A DNA stretch of 64,000 nt from JAAFHB01 sp942493325 (GTDB lineage Bacteria > Bacteroidota > Bacteroidia > Bacteroidales > Prolixibacteraceae). Both the position numbers and the translations under genes were made by a program. The stretch is taken from positions 5,394,001 to 5,458,000 of the forward strand of contig OW818689.1 in assembly GCA_942493325.1 (NCBI GenBank), in the 5' to 3' direction. Below, piece by piece: positions 16,309 to 25,130 of the stretch; within the stretch, counting starts at the first letter, position 1, and each line of letters opens with the position of its first letter. The notes under the pieces were generated by a model that saw nothing but the letters and a program-made list of their open reading frames with translations, was not told the origin of the DNA and searched no databases.

Positions 16309-16989
16309 ATGAAAAAAACCGTTTCTGTATTATTTATGTTTGCAGGCATCTTGTTTGCAATTTGTTTATTGGTTTCCAATATTTTAGCCACCAAGATTAT
16401 TTTAATTGGATCATTTGTCGCACCAGCCGGCGTATTGATTTTCCCCATTGCCTATATCATTAATGATGTGATTGTGGAGGTATGGGGTTACCAGAAGGCA
16501 CGGCTGATTATCTGGTCGGGATTTGTGGTCAACATTCTGGCCGTACTATTCTTTACTTTAGGCATTGTTGTTCCTGCTGCCCCTTTCTGGCAAAACCAGG
16601 ATGCCTTTGCCACAATTCTGGGTAGTACACCCCGGATTATTATCGCGAGCCTGCTTGCCTATCTTATTGGTTCCTTCCTCAACGCTTTTGTGATGAGCAA
16701 GGTGAAAGTCATGATGAAAGGGAAGGATTTTTCGGTAAGAGCGATCCTGTCAACTTTAATAGGGGAATCTGCCGATTCCATGATTTTTATTACCATCGCA
16801 TTTGCGGGAACCATGCCTCTAAACGTACTGATTGCAATGATCTTTACCCAGGCTTTTATCAAGACGATTTACGAAATCATCATTCTTCCGTTTACAATCC
16901 TTGTCGTTAAATGGGTTAAGAAGGTTGAAGGCATTGACTCATACGATGAATCAATTTCTTACAATCCGTTCACAGTCACACAAATCTGA
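16309..16989 (+). CDS. yhhQ: queuosine precursor transporter (YhhQ/DUF165 family)
   Basis: A 226-residue membrane protein with six hydrophobic segments, typical of the YhhQ (VUT/DUF165) family that imports preQ0/preQ1. Recognisable parts are VSNILATKIILIG, AGVLIFPIAYIINDVIVEVWG (early helices) and GESADSMIFITIAFAG. It precedes queC and queF directly and has a preQ1 riboswitch in its leader, which fixes its role better than homology alone. The start at 16309 lies immediately after the aptamer. Confidence 0.95.
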   Translation: MKKTVSVLFMFAGILFAICLLVSNILATKIILIGSFVAPAGVLIFPIAYIINDVIVEVWGYQKARLIIWSGFVVNILAVLFFTLGIVVPAAPFWQNQDAFATILGSTPRIIIASLLAYLIGSFLNAFVMSKVKVMMKGKDFSVRAILSTLIGESADSMIFITIAFAGTMPLNVLIAMIFTQAFIKTIYEIIILPFTILVVKWVKKVEGIDSYDESISYNPFTVTQI

Positions 16990-16994
16990 TTGCA

Positions 16995-17651
16995 ATGGCT
17001 AACGCATTGGTTGTATATTCAGGCGGGCAGGATTCGACGACCTGTCTTTTCTGGGCTAAAAGACATTTTGATCAGGTTTATGCTATTGCTTTTAATTACG
17101 GTCAGCGACATCTGTCAGAGCTGTCTGCCGCAAGGCAGATTGCAGATGAGGCAAATGTCAACCTGAAAATAGTTGAAATTAACCTTCTTAGTGATGTTTC
17201 TCATAATTCACTTACTGATTCAAATCTGGAAGTTGAGACCGATCAGCCCGATTATCGCCCGCCTAACACGTTGGTTGAAGGAAGAAATATGTTGTTTCTC
17301 ACCTACGCCGCGATATTTGCAAAAGCGAGTAATATCACCGACATAATTACCGGTGTGGGTCAGGCCGATTACAGCGGCTATCCCGATTGCCGGAATGAAT
17401 TTATTTTGTCTCTTAACCGGACACTCAACCTGTCTATGGATTATGAATACCGTATTCATACGCCGCTGATGTGGCTCGACAAATCGGAAATCTGGCAGAT
17501 GGCCGATGATCTTGGTATATTTGAAATCGTGAGGGATAAGACAATCACATGCTATCATGGAATTCCCGGAAACGGATGCGGAAACTGCCCATCATGCAAG
17601 CTTCGAAACAGGGGATTGATAAAATATTTAAAAAACAGGGGATATGAATGA
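16995..17651 (+). CDS. queC: 7-cyano-7-deazaguanine (preQ0) synthase QueC
   Basis: Converts 7-carboxy-7-deazaguanine to preQ0 with ATP and ammonia. The protein has 218 residues with the PP-loop motif SGGQDS at 9-14 and the four zinc cysteines near the C-terminus at 186, 195, 198 and 201 (C..CGNCPSC). It starts five bases after the transporter stop and overlaps queF by eight bases, so the three genes form one operon. queD and queE are not in the window. Confidence 0.97.
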   Translation: MANALVVYSGGQDSTTCLFWAKRHFDQVYAIAFNYGQRHLSELSAARQIADEANVNLKIVEINLLSDVSHNSLTDSNLEVETDQPDYRPPNTLVEGRNMLFLTYAAIFAKASNITDIITGVGQADYSGYPDCRNEFILSLNRTLNLSMDYEYRIHTPLMWLDKSEIWQMADDLGIFEIVRDKTITCYHGIPGNGCGNCPSCKLRNRGLIKYLKNRGYE

Positions 17652-18072
17652 TTTAAAAAATCTTGGGAAACCTACCGCATATGAATTCAGTTATTCTCCG
17701 GCGGTGTTGGAAACGTTTGACAACCGTCATCCTGGAAATGATTACTGGGTGAAATTCAATTGCCCTGAATTTACCTCGCTTTGCCCGATCACCGGGCAGC
17801 CCGATTTTGCGGCCATCTACATCAGTTATATTCCGGATGTAAAAATGGTTGAAAGCAAAAGTCTAAAACTTTATCTGTTTAGTTTCAGAAATCATGGCGG
17901 ATTTCATGAAGATTGTGTCAATATCATTATGAAGGACCTGATTGCACTAATGGAACCAAGGTATATTGAAGTTTGGGGAAAATTTACCCCGCGCGGGGGA
18001 TCAGCATCGATCCGTATTGCAATTACGGGAAATCGGGTACAAAATTTGAAACCATGGCTGAATTCAGGATGA
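17644..18072 (+). CDS. queF: NADPH-dependent preQ0 reductase QueF
   Basis: Reduces preQ0 to preQ1, the ligand of the riboswitch that controls this operon. The 142-residue form is the short, single-domain type. Catalytic Cys47 lies in TSLCPITGQPDF with Asp54; the QueF motif ESKSLKLY is at 70-77 and supplies NADPH/substrate contacts. FRNHGGFHEDC carries conserved His and Glu residues. Its start lies inside the end of queC. Confidence 0.97.
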   Translation: MNDLKNLGKPTAYEFSYSPAVLETFDNRHPGNDYWVKFNCPEFTSLCPITGQPDFAAIYISYIPDVKMVESKSLKLYLFSFRNHGGFHEDCVNIIMKDLIALMEPRYIEVWGKFTPRGGSASIRIAITGNRVQNLKPWLNSG

Positions 18073-18129
18073 TGAACCATGACCTTTATCCCGAAAAAGT
18101 TGACAACCGGTAATCTTTATAAAATAGAA

Positions 18130-18162
18130 AAACCCCGAAGGTTTCAAAAACCTTCGGGGTTT
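18130..18162. terminator. bidirectional terminator between queF and eno
   Basis: AAACCCCGAAGGTTT (18130-18144) and AAACCTTCGGGGTTT (18148-18162) form a 15-bp stem with a CAA loop. It serves both the queuosine operon and the convergent enolase gene. Confidence 0.9.
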
Positions 18163-18182
18163 AAATTTTAGGATGCAGGTAA

Positions 18183-19484
18183 TTATCCTTTAATTATTTT
18201 TTTCAAACCGTAAACGGCACTATCTCCCAATTCCTCCTCGATACGCAGCAACTGGTTGTATTTGGCCATCCTGTCTGAGCGGCTTAACGATCCTGTTTTG
18301 ATCTGCCCGCTATTGGTGGCAACTGCGATATCGGCTATTGTTGAGTCTTCAGTCTCACCTGAACGATGTGAAGTTACGCTTGTATAGCCTGCACGGTGTG
18401 CCATTTCGATTGCATCGAGCGTTTCGGTCAGCGTTCCGATCTGGTTTACTTTGATTAGGATAGAGTTGGCAGCACCTAATTCGATTCCTTTTTTGAGGTA
18501 CTCGACATTGGTTACAAATAAGTCATCCCCTACGAGCTGGCATTTTGATCCGATCTTTTTATTCAGCATAATCCAGCCCTCCCAGTCGTTCTGGTCAAAT
18601 CCATCTTCGATTGAGTCAATGGGGTAGTTGGCAACCAGGTCAGCCAGATAATCAACCTGCTGTTCACGGGTTCTTTTTGCACCACCTGCGCCTTCAAATT
18701 TCGCATAGTTGTAAATGCCATTTTCGTAAAATTCCGACGCAGCACAGTCGAGTCCGATGGAAATATCTGCACCGTCTTCAGCACGGCCACCCTTATAACC
18801 GGCCTTATTGATTGCTTCGAGGATGCTGTTCAGTGCATCTTCTGTCCCATCAAGTTTTGGAGCAAAACCACCTTCATCGCCTACAGCGGTGCTCAGGTGA
18901 CGGTCGTGCAGTACTTTTTTGAGACTGTGAAACACTTCAGCACCCATCCGAAGTGCTTCACGGAATGAACTTGCCCCGATAGGGCGGATCATAAATTCCT
19001 GAAAAGCAATCGGTGCATCAGAGTGGGAACCCCCGTTAATAATGTTCATCATCGGTACAGGAAGTGTCCGGGCATTCGTTCCACCGATGTATCGGTACAG
19101 GGGTATATCAAGATAAATGGCAGCCGCTTTGGCAACAGCCAGTGATACCCCCAAAATTGCATTCGCACCCAGGTTTGATTTGGTTTTTGTTCCATCAAGT
19201 TCGATAAGTTTGCGATCCAATGCAACCTGGTTAAGCGCACTCATTCCAACAATCTCCTCAGCAATTGTGGTATTGATATTTTCGACGGCTTTAAGTACAC
19301 CTTTTCCGAGATAACGTTTCTTATCTCCGTCGCGAAGTTCAAGCGCTTCGTTTTCTCCGGTTGATGCACCTGATGGTACGGCAGCACGCCCCATGATCCC
19401 ACTTTCAAGCGTTACTTCAACCTCTACGGTCGGGTTTCCGCGGGAATCAAGAATTTCTCGTCCGATTACTTTGTAGATTAACAT
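18183..19484 (-). CDS. eno: enolase
   Basis: Interconverts 2-phosphoglycerate and phosphoenolpyruvate in glycolysis. The 433-residue protein has the standard N-terminus (REILDSRGNPTVEVEV), the mobile loop ASTGENEALELRDG, VGDEGGFAPKL, Mg2+ ligands around IGLDCAASEFY, SIEDGFDQNDW and LVGDDLF, the catalytic Lys in ILIKVNQIGTLTET, and SHRSGETED. Single gene with its own promoter upstream (minus strand), facing the queuosine operon. Confidence 0.98.
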   Translation of the reverse strand: MLIYKVIGREILDSRGNPTVEVEVTLESGIMGRAAVPSGASTGENEALELRDGDKKRYLGKGVLKAVENINTTIAEEIVGMSALNQVALDRKLIELDGTKTKSNLGANAILGVSLAVAKAAAIYLDIPLYRYIGGTNARTLPVPMMNIINGGSHSDAPIAFQEFMIRPIGASSFREALRMGAEVFHSLKKVLHDRHLSTAVGDEGGFAPKLDGTEDALNSILEAINKAGYKGGRAEDGADISIGLDCAASEFYENGIYNYAKFEGAGGAKRTREQQVDYLADLVANYPIDSIEDGFDQNDWEGWIMLNKKIGSKCQLVGDDLFVTNVEYLKKGIELGAANSILIKVNQIGTLTETLDAIEMAHRAGYTSVTSHRSGETEDSTIADIAVATNSGQIKTGSLSRSDRMAKYNQLLRIEEELGDSAVYGLKKIIKG

Positions 19485-19574
19485 TGTTTTTAGGTATTAA
19501 TACTATTAAACTTTAATATTGCTGTCCTATTAACAACCCGATACAAAAAATAGTTGTGAAATTGTTAAACCAAA

Positions 19575-19609
19575 CAAAGATAATCATTCCTGATACCAAA
19601 CGCTACAAA
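19575..19609 (-). promoter_or_regulatory. possible eno promoter
   Basis: On the minus strand TATCTTTG (19582-19575) fits the -7 consensus. Candidate TTTG elements lie at 19600-19597 and 19609-19606, with spacings of 14 and 23 bases rather than the usual 19, so the -33 assignment is uncertain. Confidence 0.45.
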
Positions 19610-20158
19610 ATGGGTGAACGACTGTTAAAATGAGGTTGAATTTTCAGGTTAGCTTTAGTATGAGTTACAAAGTTCTTGCTATTTCCCAATTTGTCTTAAG
19701 TTGAAAATGGTTAAAACTAAATTCTCCCTGGACAAGAATCCGGCTGATCAATTTTTCCGTGCAAATATTATGTTAATACACTGGCTGGAATAAATCTGCA
19801 GCCTATGGTCATACAATGATTTTAAAAGTTTACGATAGTGAATAGCAGATAAACTTTTTTAAAATGTGCAGCGTTAATATTTAGTCATTGCATAAAATGT
19901 TTATGTGCTGGAATAGACGAAAATAATACATTGTGAATAACAAAAAGATTTTTTTTTTTTGTATATTTATCAAAGAGATATCATACTTAAGTTTGAATTA
20001 ATGCGATGTTTTTAATATTGAATTTGTTCGGATTTATTCAGGTTTAATAAATATAAAAGCAGAATGATAAAAGACATTCTTATCATCGCGGAAATAGAAA
20101 AGTACCTAAAATGCACATATCATAAACTTAAATTGGATAGACAGACTTATTATAACAG

Positions 20159-20308
20159 ATGAGTTTACTCAACCAGAGAATAAATAATTTAGGGCAAAAA
20201 ATAATTTATCGTCAAAAAAGGCTGACTACCTAATATGACAAAAAAGAACAAGTAGAGGCCAGAAACCACTCAAAAAACGGAGCAACTCCGAAAAGCTATC
20301 TTATGTGA
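20159..20308 (+). pseudogene. possible decayed coding remnant
   Basis: In one frame the sequence reads MSLLNQRINNLGQKIIYRQK..., meets an in-frame TAA at 20231-20233, and continues YDKKEQVEARNHSKNGATPK... to a TGA at 20306. The residue composition on both sides of the stop looks protein-like and continuous. A separate 32-codon frame just upstream (20064-20162) ends in RQTYYNR. I cannot name the parent protein; it may be chance. Confidence 0.25.
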
Positions 20309-20326
20309 AATTTAAAATCCAAAAAA

Positions 20327-22144
20327 ATGAAATCAAAAATTATATTGATTAGTTCACTAATTCTTTTTGGAATTTTGATTTTAATGTTTTCCTGTAAAAA
20401 AGAATCGGGTGATCCTGACAATTCGTTCCAGGCAAAATGGGTCAAAACAAATGGGCCTTATGGTATCGTAGTCGCTGATTTTGCCATTAATGGTTCTAAT
20501 TTTTTTGCCGGAACCTATGGTGGAGGTGTATTTCTTTCTACAAACAACGGTAATAGCTGGAATACTGTAAATTCTGGCTTGACGAATAAATTTGTCAACT
20601 GTTTATTAGCAAATGGGTCAAATCTCTTTGTTGGTACTGAGGGTGGGGGTATTTTCCTATCGACAAATAATGGAGCAAATTGGATGCCCGTTAATTCAGG
20701 TTTGACTTCGCTATATGTATATGATTTGGCAGTAAACGGTTCAAATCTCTTTGCCGGGACTAATGTTGGTGTTTTTCGTTCCACAAATAGTGGCACGGGT
20801 TGGACTGCTGTAAATTCAGGTTTAACGAGCACCTTTATTGATAAACTTATTTTCAGTGGCACAAATCTTTTTGCAGGAACCCGGGGGGGAGGAGGCGTTT
20901 TCCTTTCTTCAAATAACGGTACAACCTGGACTCAAACAGGATTATCAACAAATAGGGACGTTTCCACACTTGCTATAATTGGAACGAATATTTTTGCAGG
21001 AACGCGTGGTCAGGGTGTATTTCTATCAACCAACAATGGCACAAGCTGGACAGCAGTCAACAGCGGGTTATTAAACATTGAGGTCTTTGCTTTAACAGTA
21101 AGTGGCACAAATCTTTATGCCGGCACATGGGGAGGCGGGGTATTTTTATCAACCAACAATGGCACAAACTGGACTTCCATTTCTACTGGTTTAACAAATA
21201 CAAATATCTATTCTCTTGCTGTAAACGGAATGAATCTCTTCGCCGGAACGAGGGGAAGTGGCGCTTTTCGTTCAACTGACAATGGATCAAATTGGACTGC
21301 AGTCAATACAAATATGGAGTGCAATGCTTATGTCCGCACCCTTGTCGTAAGTGGTATGGATATTTTTGCGGCAACCTGTGGGAATATTTTTAATTCCACA
21401 AATTCTGGCGAAACCTGGACTGTTCGTAATAATGGTTTAGGATACTTTGATAATTATGCGCTTATAGTGAGTGATGGGAATGTCTTTGCCGGGACCTTTG
21501 GAGGTCTTGTTTACCATTCCAACGATAAAGGTGTAGTCTGGACAGGTGGGAGTATTGGATCCACCAATGCTATCGTATGGTCTTTTGCAGTGAGTGGGTC
21601 GAATCTTTTTGCAGGTACCTATGGCGATGGAGTTTTCCTTTCCACAAATAATGGCACGAGTTGGACACCCGTAAATTCAGGTTTATCGAATTTAAATGTT
21701 ACCTCATTAATTTTTAGTGGCACTAATCTTTATGCCGGCACCTATGGAGGTGGTGTCTTCCTTTCCACCAATAAAGGTATTACCTGGAATTTAGTAAATA
21801 ATGGCGGATTGACAAATCAAAATATTCGGACACTCGCAGTTTTAGGAACAAACATTATCGCGGGAACACAAGACGGAGGTGCGTTTATTTCTACAAGCAA
21901 TACTTCAGGCTGGACCGCAATTAATAATGGATTAACAAATTTAAATGTTAAGGCATTAGCCGTTTCGGGGGACAAACTTTTTGTCGGGACTGGTAGTGGA
22001 GTATTTTCATCAGATAATTTAGGTGCGAGTTGGTCACAAGTAAGTAATGAATTGGCAAATAAACTTGTTATGTCTCTTGCATTAAGCAGTACAGAAATCT
22101 TTGCCGGAACGTGGGGTGATGGTGTGTGGAGGCTACCGTTGTAA
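20327..22144 (+). CDS. lipoprotein with 14 tandem BNR/propeller-type repeats
   Basis: A 605-residue protein. Lipoprotein signal with lipobox MFSC (Cys about residue 23). The rest consists of thirteen and a half repeats of about 41 residues with the core SGTNLFAGTxGGGVFLSTNNGTxW, each a beta-propeller blade motif similar to BNR/Asp-box and Ycf48-like repeats. The number of blades suggests two seven-bladed propellers. The repeats are strikingly alike at DNA level in places, which points to recent internal duplication. Probably displayed on the outer membrane as a binding module. It precedes another propeller lipoprotein at 22243. Confidence 0.8.
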   Translation: MKSKIILISSLILFGILILMFSCKKESGDPDNSFQAKWVKTNGPYGIVVADFAINGSNFFAGTYGGGVFLSTNNGNSWNTVNSGLTNKFVNCLLANGSNLFVGTEGGGIFLSTNNGANWMPVNSGLTSLYVYDLAVNGSNLFAGTNVGVFRSTNSGTGWTAVNSGLTSTFIDKLIFSGTNLFAGTRGGGGVFLSSNNGTTWTQTGLSTNRDVSTLAIIGTNIFAGTRGQGVFLSTNNGTSWTAVNSGLLNIEVFALTVSGTNLYAGTWGGGVFLSTNNGTNWTSISTGLTNTNIYSLAVNGMNLFAGTRGSGAFRSTDNGSNWTAVNTNMECNAYVRTLVVSGMDIFAATCGNIFNSTNSGETWTVRNNGLGYFDNYALIVSDGNVFAGTFGGLVYHSNDKGVVWTGGSIGSTNAIVWSFAVSGSNLFAGTYGDGVFLSTNNGTSWTPVNSGLSNLNVTSLIFSGTNLYAGTYGGGVFLSTNKGITWNLVNNGGLTNQNIRTLAVLGTNIIAGTQDGGAFISTSNTSGWTAINNGLTNLNVKALAVSGDKLFVGTGSGVFSSDNLGASWSQVSNELANKLVMSLALSSTEIFAGTWGDGVWRLPL

Positions 22145-22242
22145 GTAATTACATGAATAAAATAACTGGGAAGAATATTGCTGACAAGGTTATTAAATGG
22201 CTGGGGTTTAAATCAATTATTAACCAATAAAATTTAGAAAAA

Positions 22243-23604
22243 ATGGAAAAGACAAGTTTGAAATTTGTAGTTTTTTCAGTTGGATTGATGCTGTTCATCT
22301 TTGGATGCGAGAAAGACAATGACAAAAATAATGCAAATGAAGTCCAACCATCTGAAAGACAGCTCCACTCATTTTCTCAGGGTAAAGTGGGGTTTTACAA
22401 TAATTCACCAACTCTGGTAAATGACTACGTTTATATAGGGACTTCGCGTGGAACTAAACACGATATGGCCAATGACAATGCTTTCTATAAACTTGATAAA
22501 GATTTAAACAAAGTTTGGGAATATCCACTGGGAAATATTGAGGTTAAGGGTGCAGCCACCCTTGATAACATGGGAAATATCTATTTTGTAACAGGGGAGG
22601 GAAGAAATCCTGATTCCACTCATCCTGTAACGTTAAAACTATATTCACTGGACAATGATGGTCATTTCAGATGGTCGAAAGTAATTTTAATATATACACC
22701 ACATCCATGGTATAATGACGACTTGGGAGGGATTTCTAATCCCGCTGTTTCAGTAGAGAATGTTATTTATGTTGGCGGAGATAAATTTTATGCTTTTGAT
22801 AATAAAGGAAGCGAAATGTGGAGTTATACTCCACCAGGAAATTATGATCCAATGATAAATCCAATAATGACTTCTCCCATTATTGATCCTGCCGGGAATA
22901 TTTATTTTAATGCAAACGGCATACTGATTTCTTTAGACAAAAACGGAGTTAAAAGATGGATTACCATTCGTAGTTTTAGTATTTCAACTATTTCCAGTCC
23001 TGCATTTTCTGTTGATTACACAAAAGTATATATTGCTGCTGGTCATGGTATTGTTTGTATTAAAACAAGCGATGGTAGTATGGAATGGAAATTAGCCATG
23101 CCAGATATGTTCGATATTAATGGTTTCAGTAGACAAATCAGGGCAATACCTGCAGTAGATGATAATAATAATATTTACATTGGCACGCATGGTTCCAATT
23201 CGGATGATGACAAGCAAACTCTTTATGCCATTAAAAGTGACGGTTCCGGTATTCTTTGGCAAAACGTAATTGGCTCAGATCTTTACTGTTCTCCTGCATT
23301 AGGTAATGATAGGGTACTATATATAGGTTCAGAAGATTACATGTCTCGTAATGGTAAAAAGAGGTTGCATGCCATTGATATGACAACCGGCAAAACAATC
23401 TGGACAGCACAACTGCAGATGGATGTAACATGGAGTTCTCCTGCCATCTCAAATAATGGAACTTTGTACATTGCTTCTATGGATGGTTATCCTGATCTGA
23501 CAGGCATGGTATATGCTTTTCGTACTAATTCAACAGGATTATTACCGAATGCAGGCTCTCCCAGATTTCATGAAGGAAATGCAAGCACTGGCAGGAGAGA
23601 ATAA
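22243..23604 (+). CDS. lipoprotein with PQQ-like beta-propeller
   Basis: A 453-residue lipoprotein (lipobox IFGC, Cys about residue 22) made of PQQ-type repeats: KVWEYPLGNIEVKGAATLD, GSEMWSYTPPGNY, GSMEWKLAMP, SGILWQNVIGSDLYCSPAL and GKTIWTAQLQMDVTWSSPAI. Such proteins bind partners rather than PQQ; no catalytic residues are visible. It follows the 14-repeat lipoprotein by 98 bases on the same strand and may be expressed with it. Function unknown. Confidence 0.8.
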   Translation: MEKTSLKFVVFSVGLMLFIFGCEKDNDKNNANEVQPSERQLHSFSQGKVGFYNNSPTLVNDYVYIGTSRGTKHDMANDNAFYKLDKDLNKVWEYPLGNIEVKGAATLDNMGNIYFVTGEGRNPDSTHPVTLKLYSLDNDGHFRWSKVILIYTPHPWYNDDLGGISNPAVSVENVIYVGGDKFYAFDNKGSEMWSYTPPGNYDPMINPIMTSPIIDPAGNIYFNANGILISLDKNGVKRWITIRSFSISTISSPAFSVDYTKVYIAAGHGIVCIKTSDGSMEWKLAMPDMFDINGFSRQIRAIPAVDDNNNIYIGTHGSNSDDDKQTLYAIKSDGSGILWQNVIGSDLYCSPALGNDRVLYIGSEDYMSRNGKKRLHAIDMTTGKTIWTAQLQMDVTWSSPAISNNGTLYIASMDGYPDLTGMVYAFRTNSTGLLPNAGSPRFHEGNASTGRRE

Positions 23605-23633
23605 ATTGACAACAAATTTTTAATAAAAATGTG

Positions 23634-24941
23634 TTAGATGTTAACTTTTCCAAGTTTCTTCTGAATTTTTTTGATTGCCGATTCAATGGGTTTCTCCGGT
23701 TCAATGACATTATACTCGCCCCAAAACTCGCGATCAGCAAATCCCGAAATCTCATCACTCATAACCACGGTTGGTTTCATGCGTTCGGATAATTTAAGCG
23801 GTTTATCACTGGTTCTTTCCCAGTTGGTTACAGCCATTTCGATAGTTGATTCGTATACCGTATTGAACACCCGTTTATTCCAATCGACCTTAAAGGTAAT
23901 CTGACCTCTTGAATAGCTGTAATACCACTTCCCGTTTTGTTCGCGGTAATCAATATGGTAGGCAGCGTATGTGGGGTAAACTTTGGCTCCGACTGGTTTC
24001 TTTTTGATAAACATTTCGCTTGCCATCGTTTTGTTTTCAACATTTAAGTTAAACGTGGCACTTGTAATGGCGAGGCTTTCAGTATCAATGTACAATTTTC
24101 CGTAATAGAGCGGCTCAGTAATATGTGGCCGCTGTTTAAAACCTAATACATAAATCAGCCGGTCACCAATTTTGGTAATATTTTCAAGATCAAATTCGTA
24201 ATTGCCGATCATATCCTCGGTGAAGATCATTTCAGGATTCTTCATAATATCAAGATAAAGATTGGTATACGGGCCTCCCTGAAGTTTGAAGGTTATCGTA
24301 TCGATTTTGGTGTAATCGGTACTTTTCCGGGCTTTGTAAAGTTGGGCGGCATCGGCACGGGCTGACATGTAAGGTTGTTTATGAATCTCAACAACTGCCT
24401 CCGACAGCGATACATAGGTTTTCCTTTTTTTGATTGTCTCGCGATAGAAGGCCGACATTAAAGTCTGATCACTGAAATAGTTGTCTGCACGTTTATTCAT
24501 CACCGCACGTATCAACAGTTCCGGATCCTTTGGGAAAACACTGATTTCGTGTAAAGCGATAACCAGTAATTCAAGTTCGATCCTGGTTTTTTCAGGCTTA
24601 AATTCTGAAAGATCCACATTTTTGTTTTTATAACCAAGATACGAAACCAATACCTTTCCTTCTGTCATGTTCTTTGGAACTTTTAACGAGAATTCACCTT
24701 CTGAATTTGTGATTGTGGCAATATTGGAACCATTCAGTGATAAAGAAGCAAAAGCCAGTGGTGCTCTGGTCGCCTGATCAGTCACTGACCCTTTATACTG
24801 GACATAAGTTAATGTATCGGGCTGGTTTGATTTTGGCGCAGCGGGCGAAGCAAGGGTTGCCCGGCAAAATCCGATGTAAATCAAAATTACAGCTGATATT
24901 AGTAAGGATTTTTTGACGAATCGCAGAGTTTGTGTTTTCAT
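23634..24941 (-). CDS. carboxypeptidase-like regulatory domain protein, secreted
   Basis: A 435-residue protein with an N-terminal signal sequence (LLISAVILIYIGF). Residues about 47-130 form a CarboxypepD_reg-like beta-sandwich (YKGSVTDQATRAPLAFASLSLNG ... GEFSLKVP ... VSYLGYK) like the plug-side domain of SusC-type receptors, but no TonB-dependent barrel follows. The remaining 300 residues are beta-rich with many Tyr/Lys pairs and look like the DUF5686-type companions found in Bacteroidota. Likely outer-membrane associated; role unknown. Confidence 0.7.
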   Translation of the reverse strand: MKTQTLRFVKKSLLISAVILIYIGFCRATLASPAAPKSNQPDTLTYVQYKGSVTDQATRAPLAFASLSLNGSNIATITNSEGEFSLKVPKNMTEGKVLVSYLGYKNKNVDLSEFKPEKTRIELELLVIALHEISVFPKDPELLIRAVMNKRADNYFSDQTLMSAFYRETIKKRKTYVSLSEAVVEIHKQPYMSARADAAQLYKARKSTDYTKIDTITFKLQGGPYTNLYLDIMKNPEMIFTEDMIGNYEFDLENITKIGDRLIYVLGFKQRPHITEPLYYGKLYIDTESLAITSATFNLNVENKTMASEMFIKKKPVGAKVYPTYAAYHIDYREQNGKWYYSYSRGQITFKVDWNKRVFNTVYESTIEMAVTNWERTSDKPLKLSERMKPTVVMSDEISGFADREFWGEYNVIEPEKPIESAIKKIQKKLGKVNI

Positions 24942-25130
24942 GGCTATATTATTTAAAAATTGGACTTTATACTCATTAGACAGCCATGGTTAATTACACC
25001 CTTATGCTGGATAATATTTTCTGTAATTATTTATTAAAATTACCCCAAACGAAGCGACCAACACAGAAAATCGCCTGTATTTCCGAAGATTTTAATTATT
25101 TTGGCGATGATTTTAATTTTATAAAACTAA

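Larger units (their letters stand above)
19485..20326. other. 840-base intergenic region with no clear gene
   Basis: AT-rich. It holds the eno promoter, a run of twelve T (19949-19960), and between 20064 and 20308 short coding-like stretches interrupted by stops (see the pseudogene candidate). No RNA gene or riboswitch is recognised. The long leader of the propeller lipoprotein at 20327 presumably begins in here. Confidence 0.5.

Noticed and set aside
19949..19961. Run of twelve T as a terminator
   Set aside because: No stem precedes it and no gene ends close by on the plus strand.
20064..20162. A 32-codon open frame ending RQTYYNR as a transposase fragment
   Set aside because: The similarity to transposase helices is too short and no other part of an insertion sequence is nearby; mentioned only with the decayed remnant.
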